A stretch of 64,000 nt of DNA from Oscillospiraceae bacterium (GCA_017532085.1 JAFXJT010000018.1:1-64000), one strand, 5' to 3'. Counted from the stretch's first letter, positions 25,674-34,877 are shown. Made by a program: numbers and translations. The notes: generated from the sequence alone by a model not told the origin.

Positions 25674-28580
25674 TCAGCTGTCAAGCCCAAGATTTTCACG
25701 TTTTCTCAAAATCTCATCATTCATATCGCCGTTATAATACATCAGCGTATCGCGCGGATTTTCATTGGAGTTCACAGTTTCGCGAAATGCATTCATAATG
25801 TTGCGGGTGACAGCATAGGAAGAAGGCAGAATCGGGATTTCATCCAGCGCCTCCCATTGTGCCAGCAGCACCTCCAGCTCGGCACTGGACCAATTCAGCT
25901 GCTGCAAGGCTTCCACATTCGCTGCCTCATAGCGGCCCATCTGTCCCAGCAAGCCCTCCAGATTCATGCCGTATTCCGTCTGTATATCGGAAGAGCAGAA
26001 CCATTTGACAAAGGTCCATGCATCCTCCTTGTTTTTGACCTGATCAAAGATCACAGCACCGGAGCCTCCGGAATTGGATGCATGATTCAAGGTACCATCC
26101 TCGGAAAGGGTTCCGGGCATGACCGTAAAGTTCCACAGACCCTTGATCTCCGGAGCCGCAACGGCAAGCTGATTGTAGAAGCTGTAATTTGCAACGACCA
26201 TCGGATATTGACCGGTACGGAAATAGCTGTAAGCATCATAAGTCTGAACAAATTTATACTCGCTGTAAAAATCCGTCCATTTCTCAAAGCACTGAATTGC
26301 CGCAACGGAATCAAACTGTGTTTTGGTCTGCTCTTCATTATAATAGTTCAAACCGGATTGCAGCATCAGCGTTGCAAAGGTATGACCGGATTCGGTAGCG
26401 GCCGCAACATTGGTTGTCGGCAGAATCAAGCCCACGCCCAGATGGTTTCTCTGGAGACCGGGCAACATATCAATCAGATCATCCCATGTGCGGGGAAGCT
26501 GTGTATAGCCAAGCTCCGTGAGAATATCGGTACGATAAAAGAGCATTGTCCAGCTTTGAGTCAGCGGCATGCCGTAAACGCCGTTATCATATGCATACAG
26601 CACCGTAGAATCGGGATGATATGCCTTGGTAACCTCGTCAAAATCAGGGAACTGTTTCATATCCACCAGCAGACCGCGGCAAGCAAGGTTCACAGGGAAC
26701 TCGCCGCCGAGGAACAAAGCCACATCGGGTCCTTTGCCGGCAAGCGTTGCTTCCACCACACCGCCGACCACCAGATTCACCGAAACGGGAATGTCGGGGT
26801 GCTGCTGTGCAAATTCATTTTCCACAAGCTCCTTGACCACCAATGCCTGATCTCGTCCCAGATTGACCCAAACATTGATCACATCTTCTTCATCGGCTTC
26901 GATATCCGAAAGCGTTGTATAATCCTCGGTAAAGGAGCCGATGAATGCTTTGAACTGGAACACAAGCTGCTTGAAAAAGTTGGATTTGAGTGATGTAAAT
27001 TCCCGATCTGCAGAAGCAATTTCGATATAATCAATTTCCAGCGGCTGATCACGGTAATCGCAGATAAAGGTGGAAATTGTAGAGATATTATCCTTGATCT
27101 GCTGCACATAATTGGGAATCCGGCTGGGCTTTGCGACACATTTATCAAGAATGACATACATTCTCTGCAGCGCAGCCGCCTCGGAACCCAATGTACCGGA
27201 TAATGCTTCAATTCCTTGCTGTGCATTTTTCAGCTCAGCAGAAAGACGCCTAAAATCATCCAGCAAGGTGGGAATACTTTCCTCGACATAATAATCGTTA
27301 TATTTATCGGGATTGGGACCTGTCAGCATCAGAATCTGCTTATAGCACACATTCAGATCCGCAACAACGCTTTCCAATCGGCGCATGGATTCCCCGATCT
27401 CACCGGGCATCGCCTCCAGCGTAATGGTGTGAGATTCTCCGCCGGTCAGATACACATAGACATAATCGTTGTCCGCTGTGGCAACAGGCGTCAGCTGCCA
27501 ATCTGTACTATAATAGAATTTTATCTGATTCATCGCACTGTTCTGCACAGTACCGTCAATCAGCACACGGCGGTTGGAATAGAAGCCGCGCATCACATCC
27601 TGACAAGCCTTGATACCGATCTTATACCAGCCATCACCGGTCAGTGCATCCGCAGGGATCTCCCAAGTGATCGTTTGTCCTGCCTGATCCCAGTTGGCAC
27701 CGCCGATGGTATTATATACCATTTTTACAGGATCGGAAGGAGATACGGTATAGCTGTTGTTGTCGTAACCGGGATACAGCGTGGAAGAAGATTTGTAAAT
27801 GGCATTTTCACCCTCTATGCGATAGAGCGTAGAAGGCGTTGCATCCAGTTCCGCCTGTGTGGGTGCCTGATATGCCACAGCACCCTCGGGCTGACAAAAC
27901 CGAATGGTCTCCAGAGCAAGATTGGCCTTGATGCCGCTGAATGTAATCGTATGCGTACCAGCAGTCAGATAAATCTGCATCGGATCATTGAACAGACCAT
28001 CCTCGTCATAAACAAAGGCTGTCTGCCATGTGGGCTTTTCTATCTGTGACGGACGTACCTGATTGCCTCTGGAATCCGTCTTGATTTCGGTTTTATTGAC
28101 AAACACCTTGTTCAGACAGATACGGGATGCCGATTCAAACGGTGCTTCGCCATCCACCAGCATGGAAAGCTCCACTTCATTGGAGGGGGATTCCATGGCA
28201 TAATAGGACAGCTGCATGGAATACACACCGGTTTCCGGTACCGTGATGGTATAGCTCACACTGCCCTCCGGGCTCTCCCAAAGCAGTACACCATCCTTTT
28301 TCTCGGCACCCTCACCGGCAGAGCCGACAGAAAAGCTGCCGTTTTCTGTTGTTTTATAATCAGCACCGCTGAGCACAATCTCATAATCGGGTCGAGGATC
28401 ATGCAGATGGGTGTCATAGTAGTCGCTGTAGCTGATTTCCTGCTCATAATACAGCTCATAAAGCCCATCGTCCTCCCCGGTGATCTCTGCTGCGCTGCAC
28501 ACCGCCGGCAGCACAACATGCACTGCGAGCGCCGAAGCAAGCATCGCGGACATCCATCGTACCTGAATCTTGTTTCTCAC
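25674..28580 (-). CDS. Very large extracellular solute-binding protein with N-terminal beta-sandwich domains
   Basis: This 968-residue protein starts at the GTG at 28580 behind GGAGGA. It has a Sec signal with no clear lipobox (AVCSAAE). Residues about 60-230 and 250-410 look like two carbohydrate-binding beta-sandwich domains (GVYSMQLSYYAMESPSNEVE, TAGTHTITFSGI, then LYRIEGENAIYKSS). A helical connector follows (about 410-560), then a family 1 solute-binding domain (INVWVNLGRDQALVVKELV, GKGPDVALFLGGEFPVNLA, GVYGMPLTQSWTMLFYRTD). Typical sugar-binding proteins are 400-550 residues. It heads the operon. Membrane tethering is unclear because neither a lipobox nor a C-terminal helix is present, so it may be held by the membrane-anchored NHL-TPR partner. 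Confidence 0.88.
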   Translation of the reverse strand: MRNKIQVRWMSAMLASALAVHVVLPAVCSAAEITGEDDGLYELYYEQEISYSDYYDTHLHDPRPDYEIVLSGADYKTTENGSFSVGSAGEGAEKKDGVLLWESPEGSVSYTITVPETGVYSMQLSYYAMESPSNEVELSMLVDGEAPFESASRICLNKVFVNKTEIKTDSRGNQVRPSQIEKPTWQTAFVYDEDGLFNDPMQIYLTAGTHTITFSGIKANLALETIRFCQPEGAVAYQAPTQAELDATPSTLYRIEGENAIYKSSSTLYPGYDNNSYTVSPSDPVKMVYNTIGGANWDQAGQTITWEIPADALTGDGWYKIGIKACQDVMRGFYSNRRVLIDGTVQNSAMNQIKFYYSTDWQLTPVATADNDYVYVYLTGGESHTITLEAMPGEIGESMRRLESVVADLNVCYKQILMLTGPNPDKYNDYYVEESIPTLLDDFRRLSAELKNAQQGIEALSGTLGSEAAALQRMYVILDKCVAKPSRIPNYVQQIKDNISTISTFICDYRDQPLEIDYIEIASADREFTSLKSNFFKQLVFQFKAFIGSFTEDYTTLSDIEADEEDVINVWVNLGRDQALVVKELVENEFAQQHPDIPVSVNLVVGGVVEATLAGKGPDVALFLGGEFPVNLACRGLLVDMKQFPDFDEVTKAYHPDSTVLYAYDNGVYGMPLTQSWTMLFYRTDILTELGYTQLPRTWDDLIDMLPGLQRNHLGVGLILPTTNVAAATESGHTFATLMLQSGLNYYNEEQTKTQFDSVAAIQCFEKWTDFYSEYKFVQTYDAYSYFRTGQYPMVVANYSFYNQLAVAAPEIKGLWNFTVMPGTLSEDGTLNHASNSGGSGAVIFDQVKNKEDAWTFVKWFCSSDIQTEYGMNLEGLLGQMGRYEAANVEALQQLNWSSAELEVLLAQWEALDEIPILPSSYAVTRNIMNAFRETVNSNENPRDTLMYYNGDMNDEILRKRENLGLDS

Positions 28581-28709
28581 TGTTCCTCCGCCTTTCTGAC
28601 AACATTCCAACGAGCATATTCTCCCTGTCATGCTGCGGATTTTTTATCAAACACCATACATCGGCAAGATAGACAGACTGCATCTGTCCATACTTTTCTA
28701 CATTAGATT

Positions 28710-28738
28710 ATTATAACAAATCTCTCAGAACTTGTCAA
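28710..28738 (-). promoter_or_regulatory. Perfect-consensus promoter of the transport operon
   Basis: On the minus strand TTGACA (28733-28738), 17-base spacer and TATAAT (28710-28715) lie about 130 bases before the giant binding-protein gene. No repressor palindrome was obvious, though the leader is long enough for one. Confidence 0.9.
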
Positions 28739-28887
28739 GATAGTAAAAAGTCTTTTCGTCTTTTTCAAAGAATTTCGGCAACCTATACAAAGGGGATGGA
28801 ATTTTATTGCGAAAACTCCCTTTGTTTGTGTAAAATTGCGAAATCCAAGCTTTACAGATGATTCCATGAATTTTTTTAAAAAAGCTC

Positions 28888-28915
28888 TTGCATTTTTTCA
28901 GATTTATGATACAAT
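28888..28915 (+). promoter_or_regulatory. Promoter of the ferredoxin gene
   Basis: TTGCAT (28888-28893), 16-base spacer, TACAAT (28910-28915), about 60 bases before the start. It is divergent from the transport-operon promoter. Confidence 0.7.
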
Positions 28916-28976
28916 AGGAGATGACCGATCATTGCATCTGCAGCGGTCGAAAAATAAACACGGAGGTACAATGATT

Positions 28977-29147
28977 ATGGCATACATGATTTCTGACGAG
29001 TGCATCCAGTGCGGTGCCTGCGCTGATGCTTGCCCCGTCGAGGCAATTGCCGAGGGCGATGGCAAGTATGTAATCAATGCTGACACCTGCATCGAGTGCG
29101 GCGCTTGCGCCGAGGCATGTCCCGTTTCTGCTCCTCAGCAGGCATAA
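28977..29147 (+). CDS. 2x[4Fe-4S] ferredoxin
   Basis: This 56-residue clostridial-type ferredoxin has two CxxCxxCxxxCP cluster motifs, CIQCGACADACPVEA and CIECGACAEACPVSA, and is a low-potential electron carrier for anaerobic metabolism. GGAGG (28962-28966) precedes ATGs at 28971 and 28977; the second has better spacing and gives the usual MAYMI start. It appears to be a single-gene transcript. Confidence 0.95.
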   Translation: MAYMISDECIQCGACADACPVEAIAEGDGKYVINADTCIECGACAEACPVSAPQQA

Positions 29148-29180
29148 TTCGGGCACACTCATCCAAAAAAGGTACGGTTT

Positions 29181-29215
29181 GGCGGCGGCAGCCCAGGCTA
29201 CCGCCGTTTCCGTTT
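29181..29215 (+). terminator. Terminator of the ferredoxin gene
   Basis: A GC-rich stem (cggcggcagcc/ggctaccgccg, one mismatch, 2-base loop) is followed by tttccgtttctt, 35 bases after the stop. Confidence 0.75.
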
Positions 29216-29297
29216 CTTCTTACGATATACGTATTATATGACAGCAACACGCCATATTCACATAAATTGTCAAGTTTGAAAAATCAAGGAGGAATCT

Positions 29298-29933
29298 ATG
29301 CGATTCATGAGACGTTCTGCCGCACTGCTGCTTTGTGCCGTCGTGCTCGGCTCATCCCTGACATTTGCATCCTGTGACCGTGGAAATACGCCCAACGAAA
29401 ACAGCAAGCCTGTTGTGACAGCTTATGCTCCCACCGTACCTGCAAACCCCATTGATCCTTCCGTCAAGGGTGAAACCACGGAAGCCGCCATCGGAGATAC
29501 GGTCGATTACCAGAAAAAAATATCCGTAACGCTGGATAAGGTTGTTGAAATTGATACAGCCGGCGGCACCGGTGGCCGTGTCCTCTGCATCGAAATGACC
29601 ATAGCAAATCACGGCGACAATACCCTGGACTGCAACACGCTTACCCATTTCATCGGTGCCAAAGAGGGCAAAGACGATGACGCTATGACCCGCAGTACTA
29701 CTGCCTCTATTTTCGCCAGAAAATACTACACCAAAACAGGAAGCGATCTGCAAAGCTTCAACTCGCCGATCAAGCCCGGCGAAACCTTAAAGGGATATAT
29801 CTATATGCTGGCACCTGCTTCCTGGAAGGAACTGTCGATTGCTTATATTCCTTATAAGTATTACAGCAATGATAAGGTGCTCTTTACCATTGAAGAATCC
29901 AAGCTCACCCATTATACCGAAAGCTTTGATTGA
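29298..29933 (+). CDS. Lipoprotein with DUF4352-like immunoglobulin-type domain
   Basis: This 211-residue protein has a lipoprotein signal with cysteine in LTFASC, then a Pro/Thr-rich linker. A beta-sandwich domain follows (VDYQKKISVTLDKVVEID, RVLCIEMTIANHGDNTLDCN, SPIKPGETLKGYIYM), typical of the DUF4352/telokin-like domains of surface lipoproteins. AAGGAGG precedes the start. It is flanked by terminators on both sides and so is probably monocistronic. Its ligand and role are unknown. Confidence 0.8.
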   Translation: MRFMRRSAALLLCAVVLGSSLTFASCDRGNTPNENSKPVVTAYAPTVPANPIDPSVKGETTEAAIGDTVDYQKKISVTLDKVVEIDTAGGTGGRVLCIEMTIANHGDNTLDCNTLTHFIGAKEGKDDDAMTRSTTASIFARKYYTKTGSDLQSFNSPIKPGETLKGYIYMLAPASWKELSIAYIPYKYYSNDKVLFTIEESKLTHYTESFD

Positions 29934-29958
29934 TTCCAGATTGTCATATTCCGCATTA

Positions 29959-30003
29959 AAACGCCTCCGAAGGGTATCATACATACCTCGGAGGCGTTTT
30001 TTG
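29959..30003. terminator. Strong bidirectional terminator
   Basis: A long perfect or near-perfect stem (aaaacgcctccgaagg/acctcggaggcgtttt) with a T-run lies between two convergent genes, the DUF4352-like lipoprotein and the M23 protein. Confidence 0.93.
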
Positions 30004-30008
30004 ATGCT

Positions 30009-30782
30009 TTAGTTTTTCTTTTCGAGATAGGCAATGGGATCCACATATCGTTCATTTTGCAGCAGCTCAAAATGCAGATGCGATTCCAGAGCCGATTCTG
30101 CATCTGCCGTATCCCCTACGGCACCGATCACCTTGCCTCGTTCCAGCACCTCTCCGGCACTGACCGTCAGCCCCTCATTGAGACCGCAATAACGTGAAAC
30201 CGTTCCGTCTGCATGAAGAATGGTCACGCAAACGCCCCACAACGGATCCCGCTCCACGGAGGTTACAGTGCCATCGGCAATGCAGCAGACCTCAGTACCG
30301 GCTGCTGCGGCAAAATCCACGCCGTTATGGGTCTGCCAAACGCCGGTGGTAGGCGATTTTACCAGCTCTCCATTGGAAAAGGGCTGCAGAATGTCACCGG
30401 CAATCGGATACACAGGCCGTTCAGCAGGAGCAGTGGTCTGCGCTGTCACAACAGTCGTTTCCGTTGTGGTGGTTTTGGGTGGAAATACCGCAAGCACATC
30501 CTTTTCTGCTGTTGTCACAGTACCGGAAATCCCGGAAGACATTGTGCCTGCCACAGAATGCCCGGAGCTTTCGGTCTGCGTGGTAGTGGTTGTGGCTCCT
30601 GTCGTGGTCACAGAGGTACCTTCCATACCATCGGAAACGCTGTTTTCGGAAACAGAAGGCTTCTTCGGGGTTCCTGTTTCCGTATAGGCATACCAGCATG
30701 CTGCACCTACCATTGCAACGCATAACGATAATGCCACATAAAATCCTTTGCCGGACATGGCTGTGTGTTTGGTAGTGTTCAT
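30009..30782 (-). CDS. M23 (LytM) peptidase-domain membrane protein
   Basis: This 257-residue protein has a short cytoplasmic N-terminus, one membrane helix (FYVALSLCVAMVGAACWYAY) and a Thr-rich linker with TTTT runs. A C-terminal M23 peptidase domain contains HNGVDFAAAAGTEV, the central GVCVTILHADGTV, and HLHFELLQN. The zinc ligands H and D (HNGVD) and the HLH pair are present, so it may be active. The fold, N-terminal anchor and ending DPIAYL resemble SpoIIQ of sporulating Clostridia, but no sporulation neighbour supports that name. The start at 30782 follows AAAGGTGA. A wall-remodelling endopeptidase is the cautious call. Confidence 0.85.
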   Translation of the reverse strand: MNTTKHTAMSGKGFYVALSLCVAMVGAACWYAYTETGTPKKPSVSENSVSDGMEGTSVTTTGATTTTTQTESSGHSVAGTMSSGISGTVTTAEKDVLAVFPPKTTTTETTVVTAQTTAPAERPVYPIAGDILQPFSNGELVKSPTTGVWQTHNGVDFAAAAGTEVCCIADGTVTSVERDPLWGVCVTILHADGTVSRYCGLNEGLTVSAGEVLERGKVIGAVGDTADAESALESHLHFELLQNERYVDPIAYLEKKN

Positions 30783-30991
30783 AATGAAATCACCTTTCTG
30801 TATATGGAATCCTGATATCCCTTGATGGGCTTGCGCAAGTATTCTTGCCGGATTCGGTGAAATTATACAAGCGCCTTGCTTGTTTTTATCAAAACATAGT
30901 TTCCTCTTTTTTTCTTGCAAAGGACGTCCTATGCTTTCACAACAATTCCTTATGATTCTGCAAAACGGAAAACCTGCGATGCACTTTCCTC

Positions 30992-31020
30992 TTGCGCTTT
31001 GTGCGGCAATATGCTATAAT
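30992..31020 (+). promoter_or_regulatory. Promoter of the SGNH esterase gene
   Basis: TTGCGC (30992-30997), 17-base spacer, TATAAT (31015-31020), about 33 bases before the start codon. Confidence 0.7.
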
Positions 31021-31052
31021 ATCACAAATAATCAAAAACGGAGGCCTTTTTT

Positions 31053-32567
31053 ATGCGTACCGCAGCGATTTTCAGTCACAACATGGTGCTCCAGCGGGAA
31101 AAGCCCATCCGTATCTGGGGAGATGCGGATTCCGGCGAGCAGATCTGCATCACATTGGGCGATTGCTCTGTTTCCGTCATTGCCAGAAACAACCGCTGGC
31201 TCGCAATACTGCCGCCGATGTCAGCCGCCGTGGGACTTACCATGACCATTCGCGGCGCGGTCGATACCATCACCTTCACCAATATTGCCATTGGCGAAGT
31301 ATGGCTCTGCGGCGGTCAGAGCAATATGGAATTCGAAATCCACAGCGAACAAAACGGCGAGGCGCTGCTGCAAACATTATCACCCGATTGCGGCGTGCGC
31401 TTCTATTATACCCCGAAGCAGCGCATCAAGGATGAGCAGTTTGAAGCCATCGAGCGCAACACATGCTGGACAGAAGCTTCCCCTAAGGATTCTCGCGCAT
31501 GGTCTGCCGTCGGTTTGTATTTTGCATTGCAGATTTCCAAAGCACTGGATGTCACCGTAGGGCTCATCGGCTGCAACTGGGGCGGCACCTCTGCCTGTGC
31601 ATGGATTCCCAGAGAAACCTTGGAGGAGCATCCCGCATTGTATCCTTATCTGGAAGATTACGATGCCGCCATGAAGGGAAAAACTATGCAAGAACATATC
31701 CGGGAATACGATGAATATATTGTATATCAGGATGCGTGGAATCTCCGCTGCGGAGAATGCTGCGCCAAAGAACCCGGCTGTTCGTGGGATCGGGTTCTGG
31801 AAGTCTGCGGAGAATCTCGATATCCCGGTCCGATGGGTCCGAAAAACGAATATCGTCCCGGCGGCTTGTATGAAACCATGCTGTCAAGAGTCTGCCCTTA
31901 TACACTGCGGGGATTCCTCTATTATCAAGGAGAATCCGATGATCACCGCCCCGATACCTATGCGCTGCTGCTGTCAGCACTGATCGGAAAATGGCGCAGC
32001 GATTGGCAGGATCCTGCTTTGCCTTTTCTAAATGTACAGCTCCCCATGTTCCGCTACCGGCATGATCCCGATTATCAGCACTGGTGCAGAATCAGAGAAG
32101 CGCAGGCGGATGTTTACTGCACATTGAAGCATACAGGTCTTGCTGTATTGGCAGATTGCGGTGAGCTGGATAACATTCATCCTATTGAAAAGAAAACCGT
32201 CGGAGAGCGTCTTGCATTACAGGCACTCTATGAGGTCTATGGTATCATCAGCCAAGAAGATGCCTGTGCGCCCATGTATCGGGATCATTATGTGATCGGC
32301 AATACCATGATCCTCCGCATCGACAATGCGGCACATGGGTTTGTGCTGCATGGCGAACCTGCAGGCTTTACATTGGCAGGCGAAGATCGCTGCTTCTATC
32401 CGGCGAAAGCAGTGCTTGCCGAAGGACAGATCCGGCTGACTGCAGCAGAAGTATCCACACCTTGCTATGCCCGCTATGCCTGGTCGAATTTTACAACTGT
32501 ACACATCTACGGGAAAAACGGCTTGCCTCTTATGCCCTTCCGCACCCATCGCACCGATACGGTCTGA
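31053..32567 (+). CDS. SGNH-type esterase, sialate O-acetylesterase family
   Basis: This 504-residue protein has the family's catalytic Ser in WLCGGQSNMEFE, a middle segment GFLYYQGESDDHRPDTYALL (oxyanion Gln/Glu region) and the Asp-His pair in LDNIHPIEKKTVGERLA. An N-terminal beta domain (MVLQREKPIRIWGDA) and a C-terminal beta domain flank the SGNH core, as in sialate or xylan/xyloglucan acetylesterases. There is no signal peptide, so it acts inside the cell on imported oligosaccharides. Since the window encodes a GH74 xyloglucanase, deacetylation of plant oligosaccharides is more likely than sialic acid; this is inference. It starts behind CGGAGG and is probably monocistronic. Confidence 0.88.
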   Translation: MRTAAIFSHNMVLQREKPIRIWGDADSGEQICITLGDCSVSVIARNNRWLAILPPMSAAVGLTMTIRGAVDTITFTNIAIGEVWLCGGQSNMEFEIHSEQNGEALLQTLSPDCGVRFYYTPKQRIKDEQFEAIERNTCWTEASPKDSRAWSAVGLYFALQISKALDVTVGLIGCNWGGTSACAWIPRETLEEHPALYPYLEDYDAAMKGKTMQEHIREYDEYIVYQDAWNLRCGECCAKEPGCSWDRVLEVCGESRYPGPMGPKNEYRPGGLYETMLSRVCPYTLRGFLYYQGESDDHRPDTYALLLSALIGKWRSDWQDPALPFLNVQLPMFRYRHDPDYQHWCRIREAQADVYCTLKHTGLAVLADCGELDNIHPIEKKTVGERLALQALYEVYGIISQEDACAPMYRDHYVIGNTMILRIDNAAHGFVLHGEPAGFTLAGEDRCFYPAKAVLAEGQIRLTAAEVSTPCYARYAWSNFTTVHIYGKNGLPLMPFRTHRTDTV

Positions 32568-32626
32568 GCAGCGGCCGCCGCTTGTACAGATAGCTGCCGG
32601 CTTTGATCCAAAAAAATTAAATTCAC

Positions 32627-32656
32627 TGCCCTGTTCCGACATCGTCCGACAGGGCA
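32627..32656 (+). terminator. Hairpin downstream of the esterase gene
   Basis: A 9-bp stem (ctgccctgt/acagggcag) with a 12-base loop sits about 60 bases past the stop. It lacks a T-run; a second hairpin with a T-run (about 32747-32790) is a better terminator. Confidence 0.5.
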
Positions 32657-32746
32657 GCTGTGTTATACTGGTTCTATCAGATTGCCATGCAGTCTGATCG
32701 TCAGATCGACATTGTGTTCTCCGAAAAACACCCTTTGCCCTATGGG

Positions 32747-32790
32747 CACCCCATGCTGCTGTTCTGCGCACATGGGGCTTCTTTTTTTCT
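32747..32790 (+). terminator. Hairpin with T-run between esterase and the next gene
   Basis: A ccccatg/catgggg stem with a loop of about 16 bases is followed by cttctttttttct. Confidence 0.65.
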
Positions 32791-32811
32791 GCACAGAACA
32801 TTTCGCAGCCC

Positions 32812-32841
32812 TTGACAATATCCCTCTGTTTGTGATACAAT
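32812..32841 (+). promoter_or_regulatory. Promoter of the 228-residue membrane-anchored protein
   Basis: TTGACA (32812-32817), 18-base spacer, TACAAT (32836-32841), about 47 bases before the start. Confidence 0.75.
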
Positions 32842-32888
32842 AAAATATCATGCAGAGATAATGCTATGCGGAAAGGCGGTTGATTCCG

Positions 32889-33575
32889 ATGTCTGATCTG
32901 TTCTTTTGTCCCGAACGCTGGGAACCCGATGCCATGATCTCCACAAATATCGCCAAACGGCTCACCGTAACCGGCTTTGACGGCAAGCCTGCCGAAGCTT
33001 GGCAGCTGGGCGATTGGTGGTATAACTGGACAAGCATTACTTCAAAAATCCCGATCGAAAGCGGATGGCTTGAATCCGGTGAGGAATATCGCTTCTGCTT
33101 CTGGATCAATGGCGGCGAAAACGATCGCTATGACGAAGTATGCTATCTGGAAATCTTCGGTGATTGCTGGGAAAATCGTCTTACCTTCAAACTCAACCGC
33201 GACTTTACAAAACCAATCCTTGAAAAGAACGGCTGGCTGCTGTATGCTGTTCCCTTCGTGGCACCGGAAGCAACCGAGGCACTGAACTTCCGATTTGTCG
33301 CCTGCGGTGCTGTATGCACCATTGCGGGAATCCCTGATATGAATATCGCTGCCTGCGAAGCACTGACGCCGGATGTCAGAAATTTTGATAAGCCGCAGCG
33401 GCATAACATCGTATTCCCCAATGGATGGGAGCCATCTCACGAGGCTGTGCTCGTACTGAAAACCGGAAAGAAAACGGTAACACTGTCCAAATCCGTGTTG
33501 AAAAAGGCGGCAATCGCTACCGCTGCCATAGCAGGCTGCGTTCTGCTGGGCACGCTCATCAAACGGAAAAAATAA
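32889..33575 (+). CDS. Tail-anchored protein of unknown function
   Basis: I do not recognise this 228-residue protein. There is no signal peptide. The body is rich in aromatic residues and predicted beta strands (LGDWWYNWTSITSKI, YRFCFWINGGENDRYDEVC), suggesting a beta-sandwich. Near the C-terminus a basic stretch precedes one hydrophobic helix (KAAIATAAIAGCVLLGTLI) and the tail KRKK, a tail-anchor arrangement that leaves the body in the cytoplasm. The ATG at 32889 follows GAAAGGCGG; a TTG nine bases upstream is less likely. The YchF gene follows after about 90 bases. Confidence 0.7.
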   Translation: MSDLFFCPERWEPDAMISTNIAKRLTVTGFDGKPAEAWQLGDWWYNWTSITSKIPIESGWLESGEEYRFCFWINGGENDRYDEVCYLEIFGDCWENRLTFKLNRDFTKPILEKNGWLLYAVPFVAPEATEALNFRFVACGAVCTIAGIPDMNIAACEALTPDVRNFDKPQRHNIVFPNGWEPSHEAVLVLKTGKKTVTLSKSVLKKAAIATAAIAGCVLLGTLIKRKK

Positions 33576-33663
33576 AATCATCCCGCGTCGGCTGCCCGAT
33601 AGCTCCTGCATCAGCGCCGGCGCGGCGCTTTGTGCAAAGACATTGCATCATGGAGGAAACAAT

Positions 33664-34758
33664 ATGAAACTTGGTATGGTTGGTCTGCCCAACGTAGGAA
33701 AAAGCACGCTGTTCAATGCGCTCACCAATGCCGGCGCAGAATCCGCAAACTATCCGTTCTGTACGATTGATAAGAATGTAGGCATCGTTTCGGTTCCCGA
33801 TTCCCGTCTGGATGCATTGGCAAAATGCTATCAGCCGAAAAAATTCACGCCTGCTACTTTGATGTTTGTGGATATCGCAGGTCTGGTGAAAGGCGCATCC
33901 AAAGGTGAGGGCTTGGGCAACCGCTTTCTTGCCGATATCCGGGAAATGGATGCCATCATCCATGTGGTGCGATGCTTTGAGGACGATAACATCGTGCACG
34001 TTGACGGCTCTGTGGATCCCGCTCGTGACGTGGAAGTGATCAATCTGGAGCTGATCTTTTCCGATATCGAACTGCTGGAACGCCGCATTGACCGCACCAA
34101 AAAGCTCGCAAAGGGCGATAAGAAGTATCTCGCTGATGTGGCCGTCATGGAGCATCTGCTGGAGCATCTCACAGAAGGCAATCCCGTCCGCAGCTTTGTA
34201 TGCTCCGAGGAAGAACGTGCAATGCTGACCGAAACGCCCTTCCTCACCGCCAAACCCGTTATCTATGCCGCCAATCTCTCGGAAGCGGATTTTTCGGCGG
34301 ATTACGAAAGCAATCCTCATTATCAAGCCATACAGAACATCGCCGCTGCGGAACAGGCAGCCGTATTCCCCATCTGCGCCCAGATCGAAGCGGAAATCTC
34401 CGGTATGAGCGAAGAGGATCAGGCAATGTTCCTGGAAGATCTGGGGCTGCAGGAATCGGGTCTGAGCCGCATCATCCAGGCAAGCTATGCATTGCTGGGT
34501 CTGATTTCCTTCCTCACTGCCGGCAGCGATGAATGCCGTGCGTGGACAATTACCAAAGGCACCAAAGCACCGCAGGCTGCCGGTAAAATCCATACCGATT
34601 TTGAAAAAGGCTTTATCCGTGCCGAAGTCATCGCCTTCGATGACTTCATGGCCAACGGCAGCATCAGCGTGGCAAAAGAAAAAGGATTGGTTCGCATGGA
34701 GGGAAAAACATACGAGGTTGCCGACGGCGATATTATCACGTTCCATTTCACTTCGTAA
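33664..34758 (+). CDS. ychF: Redox-regulated ATPase YchF (Obg-related)
   Basis: This 364-residue protein is a universally conserved P-loop NTPase that binds ribosomes and prefers ATP. Motifs include G1 GLPNVGKSTLF, switch region FVDIAGLVKGASKGEGLGN, the YchF-type NLSEAD replacing NKxD, and a C-terminal TGS domain (TFHF ending after ADGDIITF). GGAGGAAACA precedes the ATG. Its length matches the family (about 363). Confidence 0.97.
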   Translation: MKLGMVGLPNVGKSTLFNALTNAGAESANYPFCTIDKNVGIVSVPDSRLDALAKCYQPKKFTPATLMFVDIAGLVKGASKGEGLGNRFLADIREMDAIIHVVRCFEDDNIVHVDGSVDPARDVEVINLELIFSDIELLERRIDRTKKLAKGDKKYLADVAVMEHLLEHLTEGNPVRSFVCSEEERAMLTETPFLTAKPVIYAANLSEADFSADYESNPHYQAIQNIAAAEQAAVFPICAQIEAEISGMSEEDQAMFLEDLGLQESGLSRIIQASYALLGLISFLTAGSDECRAWTITKGTKAPQAAGKIHTDFEKGFIRAEVIAFDDFMANGSISVAKEKGLVRMEGKTYEVADGDIITFHFTS

Positions 34759-34851
34759 ATCTGCATACAAAGCCGACAATCCGGCCGGATGCAGTGTCGT
34801 TGTTTCTTGTAAAAATCGCCAAAAGCATGAAAAAACAGCGTAAAATCGGAA

Positions 34852-34877
34852 AAGCGGACTTGACAAAGTCCGCTTTT
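34852..34877 (+). terminator. Terminator of ychF, overlapping the next promoter
   Basis: A stem aaaagcggac/gtccgctttt with loop ttgacaaa and a T-run, about 95 bases after ychF. The loop contains the -35 box of the next promoter. Confidence 0.8.

Noticed and set aside
30213..30725. Plus-strand frames opposite the M23 peptidase gene
   Set aside because: They mirror its Thr-rich linker and M23 domain; no start signal or family match.
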